The translations under genes were made by a program, and so were the position numbers. A DNA stretch of 64,000 bases from Haliotis asinina. Lineage: Eukaryota > Mollusca > Gastropoda > Lepetellida > Haliotidae. The notes beneath the pieces were generated by a model. The model worked only from the letters and a program-made list of their open reading frames with translations. It made no database searches and was not told the DNA's origin. Positions 11,547 to 22,390 of this stretch are shown here, in pieces. How positions within the stretch are numbered: position 1 is the first letter of the stretch; each line of letters begins with the position of its first letter. The stretch covers positions 14,117,969-14,181,968 of the forward strand of contig NC_090288.1 in the NCBI RefSeq assembly GCF_037392515.1, read 5' to 3'.

Positions 11547-14512
11547 TCATTTCTGGGATCGTGTGACACACTGATTCAATAGTTCTGGCATTGGGGGACA
11601 GGGACTCTTTGCAGTTGTCGATGATATATGCCTGGGATCGTCATCGGCCATTGGTGTTCTTCTTTTCAGACCACCACTCTGCTCATGTTGTCGTTTCTTG
11701 AAGGCCAACATCTGTAGGTCCCATCTGTAGGAATAGTTCTTCTCGACTTTGGCAGTCTTTGGTCTCCAGCGCTGGGTCCTCTTACTGTACACACCAGTGT
11801 ATCTACAATGTAATAATAATAGAAGTAAGGAAATATGTGAGTGATATTGGATAATGTCTAACACATTCCATGGCAAAACCCTGGTGGCTCTCGCTCACTC
11901 ACTGAGGGTGAAATGAAACTGCCCTGCCATATATGACTATTATAAAATATGCTTGTCTGATATGTAGTCAATCGTCGTAGCATGCTTACATTGTTTCCCC
12001 CATCACTAGTTCTCTGATCGGGTCGATGGAGATGGTGGTTGTGATCAATTGCCAATTGTTTCCTTGCACGATAGCCTGTAAACCTGAAGGATAAATATGA
12101 TAAGAGCCTTTTGGACAGGGTCATCAAAAACTGAAATAATTGTTTACATTAAAACATGAAACAAAAGCCTATTCATTTCATGAAAACAAAATACACAGCT
12201 GATGTACTTACTGGTAAGAGTGACGTTTTGGTGAGTACATCAAAATGTGACTGTTGAAGGATTCCAGTGCACCGGTATGTCTGAAACATGAAAACATTTA
12301 CCTAACATTAGGCTACCTTGGAAAGTCCTGAAAAAGGCAGTGATCTCTAAAATGACTGATGACAATGGCATTAAGAATATGTACAGACAGGGATTACTGG
12401 GTGTCAAATTTAGGTATACCTGAATTTGCGGAAGTAATGGAACTTGGCCAGAAACTTTGGGTCTGTGACAATCTGTCGAAGGGTGTCCATTTCAGGACTC
12501 TTTTTGTTTAACCATGGTGGTTTTGTATCCTCTGTCTGGTTGATAGGGGCATGGGAACACTTGCCATCTGTGTGTCCTGCAATGTGCCATTCATGTATGT
12601 TGCACACATGGGACAGGACTCTAATCCAGATTTCCTGGGGACAAAATTGCCATTTTATAGATTAATTTGTTATCTCATGATCCACGACAGATGTATTTTA
12701 AGGACATTTACATATAGCATAAAGCACTACTCTATTGTTATGGTTGGGAACGTAAGACCTGATACCCTTGGGTGGAGAGAAGTAATACCGAGAGCAATGG
12801 TCAACGGCTTACTAACAGAAAGTAAAACATGGGAGCACTTAAATGTGATCAGTCCAGGAAAAGCAGCTATATCTAACATATGGTGACAATCACCCTGTAG
12901 GTTTATATTATAGGGTACATTTGACATATATTTAACAGATTATTACCTTCATTTTGATGGTGTGTCCTTTGCAGACCTGAGCACTCCACCAGAAGTGGTT
13001 CTTGATGGGTGCAATCCATTGTCTCAGCACAGATTTTGGCTTGCAAGACTGAAGTACAAATAAACAAAATGCATAAGCAGGAGACGATCTGTGTGGTCAG
13101 GATTGTATTTGCAATTATTTTTTAAAGGCATTTATAGTGTCTTGGTTTACTAGTAAAACTAATACAATATATGTAGCCCACTGACAGCAATTAGACGCTT
13201 TTCAAGGTTCTTTGCCACATGCCAGATGTCATACTGGTGGTCAATGGCCTGGTATTCTGGGGTGGTTCCTGCGAATTGAAGATATGGGAATGCAAATGCA
13301 AATGCTTTAAATGGTGTCATGGGGTACAAGACAATATTTTTGGTCTATCTTTGTGAAAAGAGATTTCTCATATCTTTTCCTGAATAAACTTCACAACAAA
13401 TATGTCAAATCAAAGTACAGTGTAATAAACAGTCATAAAATGTAAACCTAGAACAATTTTTGAACCTATATCAGATATTGCCATTTGATATACAACCAGC
13501 TGGCTGTGAACAATCATTCAGTAATCTGCATATATCTGAAATAGATTAGCATAATCTTTGTAATACTTACTCATGAGTTTGGTTATCATTGAACTCTGAT
13601 CAGTCACAACTTCAGTGACCTTTACTTTTGAAATAAGGAAGTCAAGTCCAAGCTTAAATGCATCCTTCTCCATTGCCACACTGGAAGTTGACTGGCGAAC
13701 ATCGACTACTTCGAGATGTAATATTGCATCTGTGTCCATATCCGAAAAGGAATAGGTGCAGAACTGGGCAGAATGGCCAGGGGAATCATTCCTCCCATCA
13801 CCAGCAATCCGGACATCCTGTTGCTGTCTAACCTTCTCTGAAAGGAGCTGTGTCTGCATTGATTTCCAAAACATATCCACTGCTGGTGCTGCATACAATC
13901 TTTGGACCTAAAATACATTGTATAAGCATTGCATATTTAAGACGATATTTCAGGAGATGCTCTTTCATAATACATGTATACTAAATAATACAAGTTTATG
14001 TTATGTGAGATCTTCAGAGTTTTGTTGTCAACAAAACATACCTGGTAGAAAGTTGGTTCACTAATACATCCAAGGTTTAGGAACTTGGTTAGAAGGCCTA
14101 TCTTCTTGTATGAGTTGCCACTGAAGAGGATACTAGTTGCCAACTGCAGATTGCCACAAAACATCTGCTTCATTCTTGGTTGAGAGGCCCAGGATCCACA
14201 TGAATGTCCAGAAGTACATTTCCATCTAATCACTAAAGCTGTACCATGGGTCTTGTCTGTGAAGGTCAGTGGTGCATCACAACGTGGCCTTGTACAAGTG
14301 TCACCAGCTTTCTGTTTTACTAAATCCATGATGGGATCCAGGTAACAAATATACTTTCGTGAGGAGATGAGGTCAAGTAGTGGCTCTGAAGTTTCATCCT
14401 CCTCAACATCGTCATCATCGTCGTCATCTGGCAGTGGCAAATTGAGAAGATCTTCTTCAACTGTTGACATCTCGAAGTCATCTCCAAATGTAGCCCCGAA
14501 AATGATAGACAT
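11547..14512 (-). CDS. Multi-exon DDE transposase (Kolobok-like, superfamily uncertain)
   Basis: Eight exons on the minus strand: 14,512-14,042, 13,907-13,571, 13,268-~13,186, 13,048-12,947, 12,634-12,420, 12,280-12,212, 12,083-11,990 and ~11,800-11,547. The start ATG has an in-frame TGA 9 nt upstream. Domains: an acidic N-terminus, a zinc-knuckle-like C..C..CTSGHSCGSW..SQP, then GDGRNDSPG (first Asp, about residue 194), VVTDQSSM (second Asp, about 260), HQYDIWHVAK (the DxxH-type motif), NHFWW, HTGALESFN (likely catalytic Glu), and YRARKQLAIDHNHH. This is a large eukaryotic transposase family seen in fish and invertebrates. Exons join in phase except 7 to 8, where a run of five G next to the exon 7 end gives a one-base mismatch; the family pattern suggests four. 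No THAP domain was found upstream. About 540 residues. Confidence 0.8.
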
Positions 14513-14769
14513 GAGATTTCATTTGCAAGTTTTGGGGGAGAAATTCCTGTCCTTCAGCTAGTAAAATTTAGTCACAGCATGGTCCTTTCGTAATAGTGTG
14601 ATACAATTCAGACACTGAGTCATGGAAAATTGTTGCAGCAAAATATGTTGACACTGGGTCTGGTTCACGGACAGTATGGTATTATAACATGGATAGTGAT
14701 ACTGTGAGACCAGCATAATACCTCTTAGTGTTTGGTTGTTTTTCTAACAAAGATAAAGTCTGTACATAC

Positions 14770-14847
14770 CTTGTATCACTGACATTTGGGTCATAATCTT
14801 CACCAGTTTCATTCTCATCCACAAATTCTCTTTGTCCTTTGCTGAAG
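14770..14847 (-). CDS. Possible 5' exon of the transposase gene
   Basis: It has an acceptor-like TTTCAG on its upstream side and a GTATGT donor, and gives 26 codons in one frame containing the acidic run REFVDENETGEDYDPN. The acidic composition resembles the N-terminus at 14,400-14,512, but the in-frame TGA before the assigned ATG prevents a simple join. Could be untranslated or an alternative first exon. Confidence 0.3.
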
Positions 14848-15596
14848 CTGAAATTAGTGATAAATGTGTAAATTATATGTGAATCATATTACTGTAATAA
14901 CAAATCAGAAAGGTATAATTTTTTATGCACCTGAAATAAAGAGTGCTAGAAAACAATTCATGCATTCATGAGACTAATAAAACACAGCAGAAGTTGTTTA
15001 ACCATTATTATAGTTGTGAAACAGAGGGAAGTATAGTTTCTGCAGTTGTTGCTACTAGTGTTTTTGTAGTCTTCAAATAATAAGTCAATGTAGTGAATTC
15101 ATAAGAACCTTGATTGTGACATTTCACAAGGTGCCTGGTCTGGGACTCCGGGAGAATGGAGCAAACTTGCTGCCAAAGGTGACAAACTCTTACAATAGTC
15201 ACTGGCAATCACACTGGCATCTATAAACATAAATCCAGAGTACACATATGTTTCTATATATACAGCATGTATATGCACAACTATAATCAAATATATCTAT
15301 AATTTGCCACCAGCAGCTGCGATTTCTCCAGTATGACAAGTGTTGACAGTTGAAACAGCAAATTATGGTACATACAGTCTCACCATTAAAAAGTAACAGT
15401 TGCATGAAGGAGGTGGTGGGGAGTATGAGAAGATTTGAGATTTGTGTAATGTGTACAAATGTTACAGCAGTAGACAAATGCCTTCTCAAAAGGGCAAACC
15501 CATGTCACACATGGACAGAACCAAAACCAAAGTAGTAACTACAATGTAACTATAACCACTCAACATGAGGTAAGAACAAAAGTACATGCAAATTAG
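14848..15596. other. Upstream flank of the transposase gene, no gene seen
   Basis: AT-rich unique-looking DNA. No open frame resembling a known domain; the short open frames at 15,000-15,490 lack codon or motif support. If the element is complete, its right terminus should lie here, but no inverted copy of the left end is visible. Confidence 0.5.
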
Positions 15597-15600
15597 TTAA

Positions 15601-15679
15601 AGGGGCACTGATGCGGAGCAATTTTACTTTCGAGCCATCATGTTTATTGCCGTGTTCGGCTGCCGGGAGGTCAGTTCTT
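15601..15679 (+). repeat. 79-bp terminal-like repeat, second copy
   Basis: Directly follows TTAA (15,597-15,600) and has the same length and orientation as the copy at 8,292. Array unit A resumes within about 5 bp of its end (GATATAAACGTTCG). Three mismatches to the first copy. Confidence 0.9.
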
Positions 15680-16283
15680 TCTTGATATAAACGTTCGTCC
15701 ATATGCTCAGTGCCGCCTATTTGTGTTCTAAACCTGGGTTTCAACATGATGCTTTCATGATTCCCCACTTTTTAGAGTGTTTATATCTATTTTCTCTTTC
15801 TGCACTGTTGGAATCCTCTCCATATTTCTCTTTTATCTTCTTTCACTGTCCTCACACTTATCTTGTGCCAACTAAAAGAATTCCGGAGAATCATTTTCGA
15901 ACGTTTCCCGAATTTTGGATCCAAAAACGGAAGTACCAAGGACATCTCTGTAAATAAGAGACTGTAGATAGATCCACGTGACAGTTTATCGCTGGTTTTA
16001 AATCACTGGCCCCGATATCCCGGAAGTGAGCAATGCGCAGTCTCCCAGCGCCAGACAGAGAGTCTTCTTTTGCTCTTTGAAGTTCCTGGTAGAGGATTAA
16101 TGTGGTACAAAAGGACTTGGTTTAGAGACAGTCTTGTGTCAGTTATGTTACGAAGGAAATCTTGGAATATTGGAATTGAATCAAGGACATGCTTCCGCCG
16201 TCGAACCGGACAATTGAACTGAACGACCCTCGTGGGCGCTGACCATCAAATTCAAATGCCTTTAATCACTGACCGGCTTCAAA

Positions 16284-16447
16284 CGAGTGAGTGAATTTAG
16301 GTTTAGGCCGCATTTAGCAATATTCCAGCAATATCAAGGAGGAAGCAGAGGGATGGGACACCAGAAATGGAAATCGATCCCGGATCTTCAGTGTGACGAG
16401 CGAACGCTTGAACCACTAAACTACCGCAACGACCCTGACTTTACAGA
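16284..16447 (-). mobile_element. tRNA-headed SINE, family 1
   Basis: On the minus strand it reads from a tRNA-like head (GTAGTTTAGTGGTTCAAGCG, B-box-like GATCGATTTCCA) to the tail GATATTGCTGGAATATTGC and a GAGTGA-type simple end. Copies occupy the same place, more decayed, at 30,230-30,305 and 44,578-44,700. Confidence 0.8.
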
Positions 16448-17177
16448 ATATTGGAATATTGCTGGAAAAAAAACCCGTTAATATTGAAAATGTGCAAAAA
16501 GTTTCTACTAGTAAATATTAGATCGTTCAGTGTACACATAAATGAAGCCCTGTCTACACTTGAAGAAACGTCCCAGCGCCCGTCACTATTACATCCCCTC
16601 CCGCACACACACAAACACATACGCACACGAACACACGCGCACACGCACACGCACACGCACACACGAACACTCACACCCCATTCCCTATGCCCACAGGCCA
16701 CCGACACACTCACACGTACATTTGACGAAAATATACAATATCGGCTCCCTGACTCTTTGAACACCCAGCTTCTATTTTTCAGTTAACAAACCCACATCCG
16801 CAAACAAGAACGGTAACCATGTATTTCTGATTAGGTCAGTGCCAGTCGAACGCGTTCATCAGTGGCTAGGCATGCTGAGGAAAAAGGTACGATTTCTCAT
16901 AAGTGTTCAATATGTGACCTATATTCATTATAGGGATCAATTTGTGACATCCATTTACGTTATCTCAGTTTGTTATAATCGGTTTTAGACTCTCTCTCTC
17001 TCGGTTTTGTTTTATTTTGCTTCTATTCGTTTGATTCTGGCTTTTTCGTGTTTTTCTTTCTCTCCATTTAATTTTCCTATCTCAGTGTGTTATACATGTA
17101 AACGGTTTAAGACTCTTTCTGCGTTTGAAACCGTATTATTCCATGCTGCCTTCTTACGTGCCCTTTCTAACGCGTTT

Positions 17178-17342
17178 GTGGGGCGTTGGGGTAGCCTAGT
17201 GGTTCAAGCGTTCACTCGTCAGGCCGAAGATTCAGTTTGGATTCCCCACATGGATACAATGTGTGATGACCATTTCTGGTGTCCCCCGCTGTGATATTGC
17301 TGGAATATTGCTAACAGCGGCGTAAAACTAAACTCACTCACA
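17178..17342 (+). mobile_element. tRNA-headed SINE, family 1
   Basis: Complete structure: GGGTAGCCTAGTGGTTCAAG (A box), GGATTCCCCACATGG (B box region), TTTCTGGTGTCCCCCGC, the tail TGATATTGCTGGAATATTGC, GGCGTAAAACTAAACTCACTCAC. Pol III promoter boxes are expected to be internal. The copy at 30,686-30,832 is its equivalent in copy B. Confidence 0.9.
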
Positions 17343-17754
17343 TGTTTGTATTAAATAACGGTGGGGATTAATGACTGGAAATACATTATGAAAGTGTGTA
17401 TGGTGAAATGATAAGTGTGATTGATGGTTTATGTATTATGTACATCTCAGCTTGTCATAACGAGAACCTTACCGTAATATGGACATACCTTGTTGTCACG
17501 TGAACGGTCACATGAGAACATACGTTACAGGATGATGATGGGAGATGTGACGACGTAGGTGATGCTGATGACCCCGTTGTGAAGTTGCATGTGAAGTACA
17601 TTCCCAAAACAAACAGTACCCTATTTTTCTTGCATTGTACCATTATATTTTGGGTTCGTTTCTTCTTTATTTTATTCCATTTGTGGTTGTTTGTTGTTTT
17701 CTTCGTTTGTTTTATTAATTTTGTTTTGATGATGTTTTTTTATTTTATTTATTT

Positions 17755-17885
17755 TACCTTATCTTATTTGTGGTTGTTTGTTGGGTATTTGTTTTTCAAC
17801 TTTTCTTACTGGTTTGTTGTTGTTTTGCTCGGTTTTTATTTTATTTTAATTATATTTGTTTGGTATGGGCTCTTTCGTATTTACC
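17755..17885 (+). repeat. T-rich direct repeat, first copy (second at about 22,390-22,518)
   Basis: TTATCTTATTTGTGGTTG ... GGCTCTTTCGTATT occurs here and again near 22,390-22,518; copy B has it once (31,920-32,043). The two copies in A bracket a 4.5 kb insertion, so this looks like the scar of an unequal exchange or insertion-duplication event. Confidence 0.7.
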
Positions 17886-18060
17886 TGTGATGGGTGTATG
17901 AGATGGCGGCTGTCTTATTTATAGCTGAACATCGACATGTGCGTACACTAACCACACGAAGCACCACCGTCTTCTGACTCACTCCCCATAGGAATCTGGT
18001 CATCACATATTACTAGTGATCATGAAGGATAAATGGTGTAGAGGTCAGGCTACACCGACA

Positions 18061-18655
18061 AGTCATGCTCATTGTAAAGTACGTATTAGTATATTATTCC
18101 ATTATCTGAACACCACATGAGACACACTTGCACACTGGTTGAAGGTGTAAAAGGGGTCAGCAAACTGAAAGCAGGAAAACAAAGACTTTCTGTCCAGCTG
18201 CATTGCACCCACTGTATTCACACATGTTATTCACTTTAAGAAACGTTTTGTGTTACATAAAGGCTTCACACCCAAGGTTTTATTTCACTTCTCGGACTGC
18301 ATCATTTCTTGCGTACGCGTGTGCATTGTTTTGGAAATGCAAAACTTCACATTTCATCCAGCTGGAAATTTCGAAATTCAGATTCATGAAGATAATGATT
18401 TAACAGACGCATTTTCAATCGAAATTGATGATATATTTACATTTATTTCATTTACTGATTAACCAATCCAAATCAAGCATTTCACATAGCCATTTTAGAC
18501 TTTGCTTTTATTATTTTAAAAAATAGAAACGTGGTCTTAATGTTGTGTTTTTGTTGTTATTATTATTCTGTTTTACAGATAAAAATGGTAAAATGCAGCA
18601 GAGAGGGTTCGAGTGACCCTCGCACAGTCAGGCCAGTAAGGCTCATCATCAGCTA
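18061..18655. other. Copy-A-specific insert, left part
   Basis: From about 18,105 to 18,440 this is a diverged copy of 18,890-19,240 (shared CTGAACACCACATG, GGGTCAGC..GCTGAAAGCAG, GTTTTATTTC). The rest is unremarkable, and no gene is seen. Confidence 0.5.
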
Positions 18656-18833
<178 letters not shown>

Positions 18834-18894
18834 TGGAAAACATGGAATAGATGTTACCATTTTTAAAAATGAAGAGTATATTTCTTTCTAAAAC

Positions 18895-19026
18895 CTGAAC
18901 ACCACATGTGAGACATTTGCAGCCTGGATTGGAGGTCGGAAATGGGTCAGCGAGCTGAAAGCAGCAAAAACAAGGTCCCTTCTCTGTGTGTATGCGTTTG
19001 GCACGGCATTTGAGAGGGGTCATGTC
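18895..19026 (-). CDS. Candidate Cys-rich exon of unknown gene
   Basis: On the minus strand, a polypyrimidine/TTTCAG acceptor precedes 132 nt (44 codons, phase 0) ending CAG|GTTTTAG. The peptide includes MTPLKCRAKRIHTEKGPCF and ends GCKCLTCGVQ, with seven cysteines. A diverged copy lies at about 18,105-18,170 and retains the acceptor-like site but less of the peptide. I do not recognise the family. It could be chance or a piece of a decayed repeat gene. Confidence 0.25.
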
Positions 19027-19239
19027 CTGAAAGCAACAAACACTGTATTTCTGTTTTAAATGTATTTGCGTTAGTCCTATATGTTATTCACTACAAGGAC
19101 ATTGTACTTTCCCAAAGTTTTATTTCTCAATTCAAGCAGTGTTGCCGAGGGAGAATGGCAAATGTAGCAGAGATTACGTACACTGATAATACAGGAAATT
19201 TTGAAATTTTACTTCAAGGCGAATTACAATTGAATCTTC

Positions 19240-19865
19240 TTCTTTGACGGACGTTTTGATAAATTATCTCGATGACCTGAAAATCTATCAACGGACGCAC
19301 ACGGATTTAGCATATTGTTGTCCACTGCAAAGAACAGTGGACGACACACTGTTTCATTGGATAGGGTTAATGGAACTCTGTCCGTTTCAAACCAGTCAAC
19401 CAGGACATTCTTCTTCTTTCTGTGCAGGACATAAAAATGCTTTGTGAAAAGTGTTTAGCTGCGAAGACACTGTTTGTGATTACTAATTTCCGGAGGGAGT
19501 ATGAACATGTGTAAAGGTAGGTTGCAAGATGTTACCTTATGTTTATTCTGTAATAGTTTCATGATGAGGTGTTAAATGATTTCCTAGCATGTATAACAGG
19601 AGCTTAGGTCCTCATTTCCCAGCCTTCCCATAAACTCCCATGTGTGACATTTGGTCGCTACATGTTGTGTCGATTGTTTTAGGGCATTATGTATAATTGC
19701 TGCGTTTCTCGTTGCTCAGCCGATCGCATGTGTTTTTTATTTGTTTTTTTTGTTTATTTCCGACTGATATTCACTCCTCAAAAATATTCACATTAGGTAA
19801 TATGTTTATGAAGCAGCAATATATCAGAAATATATACAGCACCAATGCGTCATTTAATGGGTAAT
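19240..19865. other. No gene seen
   Basis: AT-rich sequence without recognised repeats or domains; a short open frame at 19,244-19,447 has no supporting features. Confidence 0.5.
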
Positions 19866-20410
19866 GATAATGTTTCATTTTTTTAATAATACACGTGTGT
19901 AGGGTGGTTGAAGCATGACAAAACAAGTGTGATGACGTATGAGATTGATTCATTCACCAGCACTTGAAACACTTTTTTTTCCTTGGGTGAAGGCACAGAT
20001 ATCAGCACTTTGTGATTCCGTGCTGGTACATATGGGATAAGAGCATTATAGTTTGATGAGAAAAAGTCAAAGACTGAGTAGCAATGAATATTTAATAGAA
20101 TCACTTGGTTAATGTAGATACATAGATTAATAATAACAATAATAGTAATACTGTTTCATTTGTAATACACGTTGCATTTGCATTACATGGTGGTTGAAGC
20201 ACAGAGTTCATATGAAGTTCATCTTGTCATAATGTGATGACTTGAGAGATGGTTCCATTCAATAGCACTTGAAACAGTATTTTTCTTGGGTTTAGACAAT
20301 CCAGATATTCGCACTTTGTGATTCTCTACTGGTTCTCATGGGATAAGCATACATATCGTTAGATGAGGTATTGGAGTAGCAATGAATATTTAATAGAATA
20401 TTATAGTTAA
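19866..20410. repeat. Diverged ~265-bp tandem duplication
   Basis: Two adjacent segments (about 19,866-20,130 and 20,145-20,410) share GTTTCATTT, GGTGGTTGAAGCA, GCACTTGAAACA, GCACTTTGTGATTC, GAGTAGCAATGAATATTTAATAGAAT and AGATTAATAATA-type strings in the same order, with many substitutions and indels between them. Confidence 0.75.
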
Positions 20411-20424
20411 TACATGAGCAAAGA

Positions 20425-20829
20425 TTAATAATACCAATAATTGTAATAATGTTCCATTTGTAATAATGTTCTATTTGTAACAGCTTGATAATAGGTGCGA
20501 ATGTTGATGAAAGTTGTTTTTTTCTGTATCAGCTGATTGGTGCTTCTGAGTCGAGATCTTGTCTTGCACAACACCTGAAATAAAATATTTTTCACAATAT
20601 AGTATAGAATATACCTAGCTGTTGTGCATTGGTTTTCCATAATGTCAAACATTTCATCAAAGAAATCATAACTTTGACAAGGAAGTATTATCAATAGATT
20701 TAATAAGATCAACCAAAAATAATAATGATAATCCAAGATCAAGATCTGTAGATTATTCAAGTAGAAAGCAAACCTCAGGAAAACCTTAATGTTATTATGA
20801 AAGAGAGTGTTCTTCGTTCGTAAGATCAA
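20425..20829 (-). other. Weak gene-like segment on minus strand
   Basis: A short acidic stretch (YDFFDEMFDIMENQC) is followed by a CTAG|GTATAT donor-like site and, about 40 nt later, a TTATTTCAG acceptor-like site. It may be the 3' part of the same unknown gene as 21,364-21,940. The surrounding codons are AT-rich and not convincing. Confidence 0.2.
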
Positions 20830-21363
20830 ATAGAAGACATTTATCAGACAAAATTATTTACTCATCCAAACTTACAGATGATACCCACATACACATGTAT
20901 GTAGTTGTATACAGCTAATTTAGTTATCTGGTATCAGGTGCTTATTCACTTCACTACAATGGATATATTACAAGGTTCTCTACATTCTGCTCTTCCACAT
21001 GTGCCTCACAAAATATGTTTCAGTTAACACTTTAGCTTTGGGTACACTATCTGACAGTTATGGGGCCGAATGAAAAAAAGTAGGTTTGTGCAGAATGTTG
21101 GATAATCCAATGTCTTGCCCTCTGTTTAAAAATGTTTCGGAAATTAAACATTGTCAGATAATTCAGATGTCGGGTTGTTCAGAGTCCACTTTTTAAATGA
21201 TTTATTTATCGTATCTCCTCTAAGACAGTCGGAGCCAGGTCTCTCGTGTGAATTTTGATTTATTCTGAGCATAATAGCATATTGGTTAGACATGTTAATA
21301 ATATTCTCGGCTGTCTATAACCGAAAAATATATGTTCCTTTCATAGCATTAAATATCACTCAC

Positions 21364-21940
21364 CTACGATGATGTCTGGTTCACTGCTTGGTTTGCATCC
21401 TGGGATTGGGTACTCGCTTCCTCGCCTTCCCCTTCCTCTTCTTCCTCATTAGTGCCATCTTCAGTGCAGTTGAAAAACTGGATTTTGTTGAATGTTCTAT
21501 TATTCTGCGATTTGGCCTGTCCTCTGAAGATTAAATGAGTGGATATGTCCCGAGCATCTGTGTATTGGTCATTCAGAAGGATTTCGAAGCATCGGGCATC
21601 ATCCTTCTTCACAGCTTCGAAGAGAACCACCTTCCACAACGTGTTGTCCTTAATTTCCACCTCCTGATGGGAAACAATTCTCATTAACATACGCAGCGAA
21701 AAATTCACTGACTTCGCAGCGATTGGTGTCTTCTGGGATGAGTATCCCATCCTTGTCCACTTTCTTCAGCAGTTCTTCTCTTGTGAAAGTTATAACTAGA
21801 TGTTTAAACTTCTTCCCAGGAATGGACACTTCAGAAACTTGACGTTTCAGTCCTGGCTGTGTCATTTTTTTTAGCTCAGAAATTGAGACTTCCCACGAGT
21901 GGATGGTAGGTGTCTGTTGTCGGCTGTGTGGCAAATGCAT
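21364..21940 (-). CDS. Unrecognised minus-strand coding segment (two overlapping frames)
   Basis: One frame (21,650-21,940) reads KKMTQPGLKRQVSEVS and then FTREELLKKVDKDGILIPED. An overlapping frame (21,364-21,750) reads EVEIKDNTLWKVVLFEAVKK and ends in an acidic tail (EEEEEGEGEE) followed by S/T/Q-rich residues. The second ends at TAG followed directly by GTGAGT, a strong donor, so the stop may not be the real end. Composition is protein-like (charged, amphipathic), unlike nearby AT-rich noise. I do not recognise the family. Confidence 0.4.
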
Positions 21941-22390
21941 GTCCTTACAAGCCTTACATAGTGGTGGAACACATGTCGATGCCCCACATCTTTGTTAATA
22001 CAGATGGATTGAATATAACATCTGTTATATCAGTTGCCAACGCTGACGCAAGTCCTTCATTGTGTTCGCAACACGATATCCTTACCCCACCCACCATTGT
22101 TAAACATGTGGACAAATGAGTTTTCACTTAGAAACATACCCTATCATCCGTGAGCCAGCATGAGAACGATGATGCCCACCTCACAACTATGCCACGCCAA
22201 TGGTGTTGACACATGTGAACCTTATTATGAATTTACTTTGTTCATTGTCATTGTTCTTGTGCCTTACTGACATAATGTTGACACAACTGGATCAAAGACA
22301 ATAGCCACTCAACTCACCACGGACCCCGTGTCCACGTGTTATTGACACAGCTGGTAGCTTTTTCCATTCATTGTTGACATAAAGACAATT
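21941..22390. other. No gene seen
   Basis: Sequence without repeats shared with other copies; GTTGACAC recurs four times loosely between 22,207 and 22,376. Confidence 0.4.

Larger units (their letters stand above)
8292..15600. mobile_element. Candidate two-gene TTAA-targeting DNA transposon (P2X7-like domain + DDE transposase)
   Basis: The left edge is sharp: TTAA (8,288-8,291), then a 79-bp sequence that recurs directly after another TTAA at 15,601. Inside are a plus-strand gene with a P2X7-type intracellular domain and a convergent minus-strand transposase gene, about 1.4 kb apart, both with introns. Array copies B and C lack all of it. The right terminus is unresolved: no inverted copy of the left end was found, and the second 79-bp copy is in direct orientation. 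The unit may therefore be a right-deleted element next to the stump of another, or an element with direct terminal repeats. Superfamily is uncertain; Kolobok-like is favoured from TTAA and motif style, though no THAP domain was found. Confidence 0.6.
15684..18060. repeat. Array copy A, middle part
   Basis: Aligns with 29,655-32,280 of copy B and, as far as about 16,790, with 43,712-45,005 of copy C. The part of the unit corresponding to 26,460-29,655 is missing from copy A, exactly where the DIRS element and the two-gene unit lie. It includes two SINE copies, a CA-rich microsatellite (16,606-16,676) and a T-rich stretch (17,640-17,880) whose open frames are compositional. Confidence 0.8.

Noticed and set aside
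17579-17890. Hydrophobic open frame resembling a membrane protein
   Set aside because: T-rich DNA gives F/L/V-rich frames by composition; the copy B version differs by indels.
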